Assembly: GCF_050490315.1 (NCBI RefSeq)
Contig: NZ_JBNPEO010000002.1
Span: 310,001 to 374,000, forward strand
Direction: 5' to 3'
DNA length: 64,000 nucleotides
Source of the DNA: JBNPEO01 sp050490315
Lineage (GTDB): Bacteria > Actinomycetota > Actinomycetes > Actinomycetales > Micrococcaceae
The notes beneath the pieces are model-generated. The model was not told the origin of the DNA. It searched no databases and saw nothing but the letters and a program-made list of their open reading frames with translations. Of the stretch, positions 1 to 6,804 are shown piece after piece; position 1 is the stretch's first letter; each line of letters begins with the position of its first letter. Position numbers and translations under genes: made by a program.

Positions 1-1
1 T

Positions 2-763
2 GCGAAAAAGGGGCGCGTGGTAATACTAAATCTTTCGGTGAACGGAAAGACCAGCCGGAATCAACACATCCGGGACCGCTTTTTAGGCTGGGAAAAACTC
101 TACGGAAATCGTGTAGTTCTCATGGTCTTCACTGAGTCGATGGTTGACAATCATGAATTGACGGACATCAAACACCTTATTACGCCGATTCCTAAAACTC
201 TTTCACTGCCATCGCCTCCAGCAGCCGAATTCCATAAATCAGAGGGAATTTTTGTCGGCGACATTGCAAAACTCAGCGACGACGGCCTTATGACCCACCC
301 GGCAAAGGAATGGCTCAGCGCAATCCGGCGAGCAGTACCAGAAGCAACAATCTACGGCGTCCGCCAATACAAACCCCGTTACGATGTACCGCTGGATGTT
401 GACGTCGTATGGCCCTTTTTGCGTGAGGATTTCTCCGAAAAGGTATCGGCCATGCGACTCATGGTTACACCGATCAAGTACGCAACATTCGAAATGGTTC
501 CCGTAGAGGTTGCCGCACTCGGTGTACCAGTGGTTTACCAAGAAATGCCCCAGTCCTTGTCTGAGTATCTGGGCCTTGCTGGCGTTCGGGTCGACACACC
601 GGAAGAACTAGAAGCATGCTTGCCGATTCTGTATCGCGATCCTTTGGTTTGGCGCGGTCAAAGCCGCGCAGGACGGCTCAGAGCCCAAAGCGCTGACTTA
701 CAGAGCGCCGCCGGGCAGATGTACATGCGCATCGCTACCCTGGCAAAACGGGCCCGTTTCTGA
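2..763 (+). CDS. Putative glycosyltransferase, 5' truncated by the window edge
   Basis: The frame is open to the left edge. A GTG at 17 is possible, but five codons lie in front of it and no ribosome binding site is visible, so the true start is probably outside the window. The visible 250 or so residues have no signal peptide or membrane segment. The C-terminal half, with an Ala-Leu-Gly-Val-Pro-Val-Val stretch followed by a Thr-Pro-Glu-Glu-Leu-Glu acidic segment, resembles the donor-binding C-terminal half of GT-B enzymes of the GT4 type, where a conserved Glu and a 'G.P.V' turn sit near the nucleotide sugar. It faces the convergent gene at 866-2329 across a strong terminator and probably belongs to the same polysaccharide locus. 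The family assignment is inference from weak similarity and context. Confidence 0.5.
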   Translation, partial: AKKGRVVILNLSVNGKTSRNQHIRDRFLGWEKLYGNRVVLMVFTESMVDNHELTDIKHLITPIPKTLSLPSPPAAEFHKSEGIFVGDIAKLSDDGLMTHPAKEWLSAIRRAVPEATIYGVRQYKPRYDVPLDVDVVWPFLREDFSEKVSAMRLMVTPIKYATFEMVPVEVAALGVPVVYQEMPQSLSEYLGLAGVRVDTPEELEACLPILYRDPLVWRGQSRAGRLRAQSADLQSAAGQMYMRIATLAKRARF

Positions 764-788
764 GCAGTTAGGTTTACACCAAAAATAA

Positions 789-828
789 AGAGAGCAGGCC
801 AGCCGATAAATCGCAGGGCCTGCTCTCT
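789..828. terminator. Hairpin terminator between convergent genes
   Basis: Perfect 12-bp inverted repeat: agagagcaggcc at 789-800 and ggcctgctctct at 817-828, with a 16-nt loop. On the minus strand the hairpin is followed by a T-rich run (CTTTATTTTT), so it mainly ends the gene at 866-2329; it can also stop plus-strand transcripts from the gene ending at 763. Confidence 0.85.
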
Positions 829-865
829 CTATCTACAAGCCCGAAGCCAATAAGACAGGCACTTG

Positions 866-2329
866 TTAGAGCGATTCGCGACGAGCCGCGGTTACGCCAC
901 GGCGAATCTGCGACGATTCAAACATGTCAATCCAACGTTGAATTACTGCTGGCCCGCTGTAGGTCTTCGCCTTTTCCAAAGCCGCTGCCCTCATACGGTC
1001 TCTTGAAGCTGAATCCGCTTCGAGGACCCGGAGCATTGCTCGTTCCAGTTCCGCTATATCTCCCGATTCGACCAGATAGCCGTCTTTTCCATGAGAGATC
1101 ATGGTTCGGGGACCATAGTCAATGTCATATGCGACTACCGGGCAGCCCCGCGACATGGACTCCAGAATGGTCATGCCGAATGCTTCTCGTGTGCTCGTCA
1201 GCAATGACAAAGCCGCGCCCGCGCAGGCCTGGGCAGCACCGGCGCTATACCCGTGGAGCACCACAGCGTGTTCGACTCCTAACTCAGCAATCAGTTTGAG
1301 CAAGTCGTCACGCGATGGCCCCTCGCCAAATACCTCTAGTGTTGCGCCTGGCCGCTTCTTGAGGACTCCACTGAAAGCCAAAATCGCGTCGCCAACACGT
1401 TTAAGCGGTGTCAAAGAGGCAATCAGGATGCAGCGTTCTCCATCTTGGTTCGACTGCTCGAAACTGTCGACCATGCATTCGTGCGGGATCGAAAATTGGT
1501 TGGGATTTTGGCCGAAGCGATCCGACCAATGCTCCAGCTGTTGGTCCGTAAGAAACACCAGCCCATCGGACTCTGCGTTATATCGATCAGCAGCAGCCCA
1601 TCCGGGAACCAAGTGTGTAGTGGGAGTGATCGGGGCAGCCAGCGTTGCGCCGTGGGCAACACGATAATTGTAGACATTGCTACCGCTGATCAAATCAAAG
1701 AAGATCTCGTCGCCAGACTGAGACATGTATTGGAAGTCCTGAATGACGAACACCTCATCATCCCCGGAAATCTGTTGCAACCAGAACGCCCATAGATCAC
1801 GTGTCGATGCCAGCTCGGCGCGAACTTGACCGTCGGAACCTAGGAGTTGAATATCTTGGGCACCCTTCCACATGGAGCGATCCCCGATTACGGTCGCACG
1901 CATATAAATCGAACCGTTGTCACGGAAATACTCAACGAAGTGCTTGTCTTCCCCTATCGGCCAACTTCGAGAGCGAATGATCAACTTATAACGAAGAACA
2001 TCGGCCTCTGATTCTTCGAAATCATCGCCCACAGGTTTCGCATCAATAACCGGTAGGCTATCTAACGCATCGGACTTTAGGTATTCGTGGATGTTTACAA
2101 GATCAACTTGATCGTTCATACGTCCGGATTGAACTAATTGCTCTCGAATAAGCGGATAATCCAGATGGTAATCAAATGTCAATATTTGCGCGCTCAGACC
2201 GTATTCTACGAATCGCCGAGCTCTCCACAGGACCGACAGCATTCCCCCACGAACCCCTGAACGAAACGCCCCGAAGACTATTACAATCTTCGCGTTGGTG
2301 AGACTGGATGGAATTTGGACATCACTCAT
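866..2329 (-). CDS. Glycosyltransferase family 4, poly(glycerol-phosphate) glucosyltransferase-like
   Basis: A 487-residue GT-B glycosyltransferase. The N-terminal acceptor half begins with a beta strand and a Gly-rich loop (FGAFRSGVRGG, about residues 19-29). The C-terminal GT4 half (about residues 295-470) has a Leu-Thr-Pro-Leu-Lys-Arg donor loop, FGEGPSRDDL, the EAFGMTILE motif (E-x7-E nucleotide-sugar site) and DIDYGPRTMI. That last pattern is typical of the TagE/TarM/GtfA subgroup, which adds glucose or GlcNAc to teichoic acids or glycoproteins. It starts with ATG after AAAGG, 11 bp downstream of the hydrolase-like gene at 2341-3687, so the two form a small operon. The protein is expected to be cytoplasmic or membrane-associated, since no signal or transmembrane helix is visible. 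Family is secure; the acceptor is unknown. Confidence 0.85.
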   Translation of the reverse strand: MSDVQIPSSLTNAKIVIVFGAFRSGVRGGMLSVLWRARRFVEYGLSAQILTFDYHLDYPLIREQLVQSGRMNDQVDLVNIHEYLKSDALDSLPVIDAKPVGDDFEESEADVLRYKLIIRSRSWPIGEDKHFVEYFRDNGSIYMRATVIGDRSMWKGAQDIQLLGSDGQVRAELASTRDLWAFWLQQISGDDEVFVIQDFQYMSQSGDEIFFDLISGSNVYNYRVAHGATLAAPITPTTHLVPGWAAADRYNAESDGLVFLTDQQLEHWSDRFGQNPNQFSIPHECMVDSFEQSNQDGERCILIASLTPLKRVGDAILAFSGVLKKRPGATLEVFGEGPSRDDLLKLIAELGVEHAVVLHGYSAGAAQACAGAALSLLTSTREAFGMTILESMSRGCPVVAYDIDYGPRTMISHGKDGYLVESGDIAELERAMLRVLEADSASRDRMRAAALEKAKTYSGPAVIQRWIDMFESSQIRRGVTAARRESL

Positions 2330-2340
2330 TTGACAGACCT

Positions 2341-3687
2341 TTACGATTTGGTGCGCGCCGCGGGGGAAGGAACGGCACGGATCCGTTGTCTGGGCGAATT
2401 AATATAGGCGTTGATGCGGGCAATTGAATCTGCACGGGACAGGGGGAAATGCCCTCCCTTTTTGAGATGCCACGCGCTATACGTTTCAACACTGAATTGC
2501 GCGTGCGCCCAGTCGTGTTCTTCCATGAGTTCGCTGATTTTGTACAAGAACGCCCCCATTTGCTTCGCCACATGCTGGCTGTCTCGGTTGTTCTGCAGGT
2601 AGAGGAAGTCCGGAACGTACTTTTCGCGTCTGAAGCGTTCCACGACGTCAATGCGGTGGCGAAATTCGGGTTCGACGTCTTCGGCCGTTTTGTAGCCGAG
2701 TCCGGCGGCGATGGTTGCATCCGATGCGGAGCGGGCAAAGTACTTGGTTAAATCAACTTGGGGAATATCAACAATGGCTCGGGAACCGTGGAGGACAGCA
2801 GCCATTTGGAACGATGAATACCCCCCTGCGGATGCTCCGAAAAATGTCACATTTTCCGCCAAGATGCCCTGTTCAGCCATGATCTTGCGAATAATCGAAA
2901 CCATTTCCTCGATGTAGTCACGTTCCCTAGTTCCTACCCACCATCCGGCCAGTAGCCTTTCGTCGGCATAGATAGAAGGGTCATTCAGGAATAAAGCCGA
3001 GGCATCGATCTCACGAGCCCAAGACCACCTATAAAAGTGAGGCAATCCGACAACTTGTCGGTTCAATGCGTCCTGACCGAAGACAACGAGCTTCTTCGAA
3101 TTTGCCTTAAGCTCGCTAATGAACTCGAACCTGACGCCGCCTTCATTGACCTCGACTACGGTTCGCTTTCCGACGGTGGGGGCGTAATCAGCAATGGACG
3201 CGAATTTTTCCGTTTCTGTGGGGAATTCGTCATTCTTGGGATTGTATTTAGACCCGGAAGGCTGATTGCTAACGAGGCGGTGAATATGCCCAGTCACTTT
3301 CAGCTTGAACTCGTCATCCGTTTCGGCCGCTACCAGACGGGAAACGATGCTTGGGTGGCCTGTGTCGACATAGTGGCGCAAAAACACCATAAGCTGCGAT
3401 GCCTCCGGCAGTGCGTCTAAGATCTCAATCAAGTGGTCCACAGTGACAGGAGCTTCGAAAACCGCAAGGCCCAATACGTGAGTTCTGTCCGTCGCGGCAG
3501 CCAGCGATCGCGCGTTTTCCAGCGGGATCGCGTTGCGAACGGCAGTCCGATCCGCTAGGAAATGCTCGTATTGAAGGTGCTCTAAGGCGGCATCTATTAC
3601 GCCCCCCGGAGCGTCCAAATTTTCAATCCAGTCAAACCGCCCTGACACCTCGACCGCCAAAATATGAGTCCGTTCTCCTAAGTTCAA
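2341..3687 (-). CDS. Alpha/beta-hydrolase-like protein, paralog A of a local three-member family
   Basis: 448 residues, no signal peptide or membrane helix. A nucleophile-elbow-like motif FFGASAGGY places a candidate serine at residue 286. Further on come YLQNNRD (candidate acid) and KKGGHFPL (candidate histidine), in the order expected for a Ser-Asp-His alpha/beta hydrolase. The N-terminus carries WIENLDAPGGVID, shared almost exactly with the protein at 3932-5236 (WLVNLDAPGGTID). The two also share FLNDP/VLNDP, GWW(V/I)GTRERDY, DIPQ and RIDV(V/I)ERF, so they are clear paralogs. The annotated start is TTG at 3687; an AGGAG lies just inside, so the start is uncertain by about 10-15 codons. The gene precedes the GT4 gene in an operon. 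I do not recognise a characterised family; an esterase, acyltransferase or other glycan-tailoring role is inference. Confidence 0.75.
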   Translation of the reverse strand: MNLGERTHILAVEVSGRFDWIENLDAPGGVIDAALEHLQYEHFLADRTAVRNAIPLENARSLAAATDRTHVLGLAVFEAPVTVDHLIEILDALPEASQLMVFLRHYVDTGHPSIVSRLVAAETDDEFKLKVTGHIHRLVSNQPSGSKYNPKNDEFPTETEKFASIADYAPTVGKRTVVEVNEGGVRFEFISELKANSKKLVVFGQDALNRQVVGLPHFYRWSWAREIDASALFLNDPSIYADERLLAGWWVGTRERDYIEEMVSIIRKIMAEQGILAENVTFFGASAGGYSSFQMAAVLHGSRAIVDIPQVDLTKYFARSASDATIAAGLGYKTAEDVEPEFRHRIDVVERFRREKYVPDFLYLQNNRDSQHVAKQMGAFLYKISELMEEHDWAHAQFSVETYSAWHLKKGGHFPLSRADSIARINAYINSPRQRIRAVPSPAARTKS

Positions 3688-3931
3688 GCACAGGTAAACC
3701 GCCTGCGCCTATGTACTTTCATTACTGTCTCATGTTGCCCCTCCAATCCGGTAGCTGCCAGCCGCCTGGCAAAGTTTCCAATGCTGAATCACCCTCGTCT
3801 GGCGCGCAAGTCCTGTCTGCAACTAGTTAGTTTTCCCATTCGATCGCAACGCGCTTGCACGAACATGTAGAATGTGGCGACCTCTACTAAAGCCGCTGCG
3901 ACCGGTGCTGTCCTCCAGGAGACTTAACCAT
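3688..3931. promoter_or_regulatory. Divergent intergenic region between two paralogs
   Basis: This spacer separates paralog A (minus) from paralog B (plus) and must hold promoters for both. A short inverted repeat, TGCCAG at 3756-3761 and CTGGCA at 3766-3771 (4-nt spacer), could be an operator. TAGAAT at 3868-3873 resembles a -10 box and would give a leader of about 50 nt before the preferred ATG at 3932. No convincing -35 is seen. Confidence 0.3.
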
Positions 3932-5236
3932 ATGTTCGACCAAGATCCGGCTGTCATCGATTGGCTTGTGAATTTAGATGCTCCAGGCGGCACGATTGAT
4001 TCCTACATTGAATCTATGCAGCTACATCACCGAGATCTGACATCAAACTTCCAGCGGGGCCAGTCTAGGACCGCCAACCTCGAATCATTCATGACCTATT
4101 GGCGCTCGACTGGCATTCAAGACCAACGTGTGGTGGCACTGGTATCGGCGCCTAGTGGAGCGCCCAGCATCGATTATGTTGCCCTGAATAAAGCCCTTTC
4201 CCCAAACGTTCATGTGCTGGCGTTCGTGCGCAATTATCAAAAGTCTGAGTTTCCTCAAATCTTCGTCCAAGGTTGCACAGTGGATCTACCGAAGGAGTTC
4301 GCCCTGAAAATTGGCGGTCATATGTCACGGCTCATCCGGGCCCAACCAGAAGGATCTCCATTCAACCCTCCATCGGTTCCTTTCCCAACCACTCGATATG
4401 ACTACGTTGGGATTGATTCCTACAGTCCCGTTGTCGATGAAGTGCACACGCTGAGCGTCGATCTCGATGGAGTCAAGTTCGACATGCTTTCAGATTTGCG
4501 TTCGAGATCCCGTAAGTTGGTCGTAATTGGCCAGAGCGCACTGACTCGAAGCCAAGTGAATTTGCCGCTGTTCCATCGCTGGAGCTGGACTGCTGACCTC
4601 GATGGTTCGGCGCTCGTCCTGAATGATCCCACACTCTATCTTGATGACGCGCTCGATGCAGGTTGGTGGATCGGCACAAGAGAGCGAGATTACGCACGTG
4701 AGATGTCGGCAATAGTGGCGAAAACGGCTTCGTCGTTGGGACTCAGCAACGAAGACGTCATTTTCTATGGCGGATCGGCTGGCGGGTTCGCGTCTTTCCA
4801 TATGGCGGCTTGCCTCCCCGGCTCAAGTGTGATCGCAGATATTCCACAAACAAACCTACGGCTCTACCACGTCCGAAAGGCCGTCGACCACGCGGCCAAG
4901 GCCGGCTTGGGATTCGAGTCAATTGAGCACGTAGATGCGGACTACCTGCACCGAATCGACGTCATCGAACGCTTCGTTCACGAGCAGCACGTACCGGATT
5001 TCCTGTACCTGCAAAATAATCGAGATCAGAGTCATCTAATGTCTCAGTACGTGCCGTTCGTTACGCGTCTCGCCGAGCTTCAAATGAAGCATTCTTGGGC
5101 GCGCAGTCGGAGTCGAATGGAGATCTACAGTGCTTGGAGCAAGATTCGCGGAGGGCACTTTCCCCTGAATCGCCACGACACCATGCAGTACCTAAACAAT
5201 TGGAAAAAAGAGTTAGTGGGCCCGATTTTCCGCTGA
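3932..5236 (+). CDS. Alpha/beta-hydrolase-like protein, paralog B of a local three-member family
   Basis: 434 residues from ATG 3932. This start is preferred over the upstream in-frame ATG at 3872 because CAGGAG precedes it by 10 nt, nothing precedes 3872, and a -10-like TAGAAT overlaps 3872. FYGGSAGGF contains the candidate nucleophile Ser282; YLQNNRD and RGGHFPL supply candidate acid and histidine. The N-terminal WLVNLDAPGGTID, the central GWWIGTRERDY and the C-terminal YSAW..GGHFPL blocks match paralog A at 2341-3687, which is divergently transcribed. A shorter third relative lies at 11044-11931. It is probably cytoplasmic. Function is not recognised; location inside a polysaccharide locus suggests action on a glycan precursor or its substituents, which is inference. 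Confidence 0.75.
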   Translation: MFDQDPAVIDWLVNLDAPGGTIDSYIESMQLHHRDLTSNFQRGQSRTANLESFMTYWRSTGIQDQRVVALVSAPSGAPSIDYVALNKALSPNVHVLAFVRNYQKSEFPQIFVQGCTVDLPKEFALKIGGHMSRLIRAQPEGSPFNPPSVPFPTTRYDYVGIDSYSPVVDEVHTLSVDLDGVKFDMLSDLRSRSRKLVVIGQSALTRSQVNLPLFHRWSWTADLDGSALVLNDPTLYLDDALDAGWWIGTRERDYAREMSAIVAKTASSLGLSNEDVIFYGGSAGGFASFHMAACLPGSSVIADIPQTNLRLYHVRKAVDHAAKAGLGFESIEHVDADYLHRIDVIERFVHEQHVPDFLYLQNNRDQSHLMSQYVPFVTRLAELQMKHSWARSRSRMEIYSAWSKIRGGHFPLNRHDTMQYLNNWKKELVGPIFR

Positions 5237-5544
5237 AATCCGACTGCCATGGGCCGAACCATCTATGCAAGATGTAACGCGCCACTTTTTACCTAGTAAA
5301 TCGCTGACAATCGAGCCCTAAAATTATGCTGTCGATATGAGGCATCGATCGTCAAGACGGTATGATCATCAGACTTGGGGATCGCGCCGTCTTTTGGCAC
5401 GGCTCACTGACATCCCATCCAAGGGGTCATCGGGGATTGCATTTGTCGGGATCGGTCACAAAACTCCAGCTGGAGAGATCCTCCCGACAAATTCGGTATG
5501 AACCGACATTTTCCATTAGGGCAACGTTGAAGAAGGATGAACGG
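5237..5544 (+). promoter_or_regulatory. Structured leader upstream of the plus-strand polysaccharide operon
   Basis: 308 bases without a convincing gene. Three symmetric elements lie in its 3' half. The first is an 11-bp perfect inverted repeat, ATTTGTCGGGA at 5441-5451 and TCCCGACAAAT at 5482-5492. Inside it is a 12-bp perfect palindrome, CTCCAGCTGGAG at 5464-5475. Immediately after is a 5-bp hairpin, TCGGT-atga-ACCGA at 5493-5506. A weak promoter-like pair (ctgaca 5304-5309, tatgct 5325-5330, 15-bp spacing) lies upstream. The arrangement could be a folded RNA leader or stacked operators. An in-frame extension of the downstream gene to 5362 runs through these elements but resembles no protein. 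Confidence 0.45.
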
Positions 5545-6801
5545 TTGAAAAATCTCGTTGTTATTGGTCAAGGTTACGTCGGATTGCCATTGGCGCAAGG
5601 CGCAGTGTCTGCCGGACTAAGCGTGACCGGCCTAGAGCTAAACCAAGCTGTCGTCGACAACCTGAACAATGCCGTGTCGCATGTCGATGACCTCAGCAAT
5701 TCCGAAATTCAAGCCATGATCGATGGCGGCTACAACGCTTCATCCGACCCATCCGTGATCAAAGATGCAGACGTCGTAGTCATCTGCGTGCCCACGCCGT
5801 TGGGTGAAGCAGGAAGCCCCGATTTGCGAGCAGTTACTTCCGCTACCACCACTATTGCGGCACACCTCACAAAGGGAACTCTTGTGGTCCTAGAGTCAAC
5901 CACTTACCCCGGCACCACCGAGGATCTTTGCCAACCCATCCTTGAAGCTGAAGGCCACAAGATCGATTCTGATTTCTACCTAGCCTTCTCCCCCGAGCGA
6001 ATCGACCCCGGAAACAAGGTCTACAAGCTTAAAAACACGCCGAAAGTAGTCGGTGGTGTCACCTCAGAATCGACTCGATTGGCCACGGATTTCTACAGCA
6101 AGTTCGTTGACACCGTCGTTCCAGTCAAGGGTGCCAAGGAAGCCGAAACGGCGAAGCTCCTCGAAAACACCTATCGTCACATCAATATTGCCCTCGTCAA
6201 CGAAATGTCTAAGTTCTGCCACGAGCTGGGCATTGATCTCTGGGACGTCATCGACGCCGCCAAAACTAAGCCCTTCGGATTCCAAGCGTTTTACCCGGGC
6301 CCGGGCGTAGGGGGCCACTGCATCCCAATCGATCCGAATTACTTGAGCTACCAGGTTCGCAGCGCCCTGGGATACCCGTTCCGCTTCGTGGAACTGGCTG
6401 AAGAAATTAACAACTCCATGCCCCGCTATGTCGTGGACCGAGTACAGTCGCTGCTGAACGATACCTTGAAACCCCTTCGCGGCTCCCGCGTCCTTCTCTT
6501 GGGCGTTACATACAAGTCAGACATCGCAGATCAGCGCGAATCACCCGCTATGGATGTCGCCGAAGTACTAGCGGCACGCGGAGCAGAAATCTCCTACCAC
6601 GACCCGAAAGTATCTACGTGGACGGCTGCAGGTCGGACCTACGAGTCGATTAAGGACCTTGGCGATGCCGTTTCGGACGCCGACGTCGTTGTGCTTCTTC
6701 AGAACCACACGGCGTACGACGTCGAGGATCTGAGCTCACGCGCAAAGATCTTCTTCGACACTCGCGGCGCGACAAAGTCCGATTCAGCGGACCGTCTTTA
6801 G
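5545..6801 (+). CDS. Nucleotide-sugar dehydrogenase, UDP-N-acetylglucosamine 6-dehydrogenase (WbpA) type
   Basis: 418 residues from TTG 5545, chosen because AAGGATG lies just upstream and the Rossmann strand (NLVVIGQGYVGLP) then falls at the N-terminus as usual for this family; lengths near 420-430 are typical. It carries the UDP-sugar dehydrogenase signatures: CVPTPLG, ESTTYPGTT, FSPERIDPG, KLLENTYRHINIALVNE and PGPGVGGHCIPIDP with the catalytic Cys. These enzymes oxidise C6 of a UDP-sugar twice with NAD+. The CIPIDP block and overall pattern resemble WbpA-like UDP-GlcNAc dehydrogenases more than UDP-glucose dehydrogenase. It heads a plus-strand operon with two glycosyltransferases, only 3 bp before the next gene. 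A second, WecC-type dehydrogenase lies at 12667-13959. Family is certain; substrate is inferred. Confidence 0.88.
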   Translation: MKNLVVIGQGYVGLPLAQGAVSAGLSVTGLELNQAVVDNLNNAVSHVDDLSNSEIQAMIDGGYNASSDPSVIKDADVVVICVPTPLGEAGSPDLRAVTSATTTIAAHLTKGTLVVLESTTYPGTTEDLCQPILEAEGHKIDSDFYLAFSPERIDPGNKVYKLKNTPKVVGGVTSESTRLATDFYSKFVDTVVPVKGAKEAETAKLLENTYRHINIALVNEMSKFCHELGIDLWDVIDAAKTKPFGFQAFYPGPGVGGHCIPIDPNYLSYQVRSALGYPFRFVELAEEINNSMPRYVVDRVQSLLNDTLKPLRGSRVLLLGVTYKSDIADQRESPAMDVAEVLAARGAEISYHDPKVSTWTAAGRTYESIKDLGDAVSDADVVVLLQNHTAYDVEDLSSRAKIFFDTRGATKSDSADRL

Positions 6802-6804
6802 AAT

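Noticed and set aside
2341..3687. Assignment of the hydrolase-like paralogs to the accessory Sec protein Asp2
   Set aside because: Asp2 also has a Ser-based hydrolase-like core, but no other accessory Sec gene is in the window and I see no specific shared motif.
5362..5544. 61-residue N-terminal extension of the UDP-sugar dehydrogenase
   Set aside because: It runs through inverted repeats and lacks protein similarity; TTG 5545 has a ribosome binding site and fits the family length.
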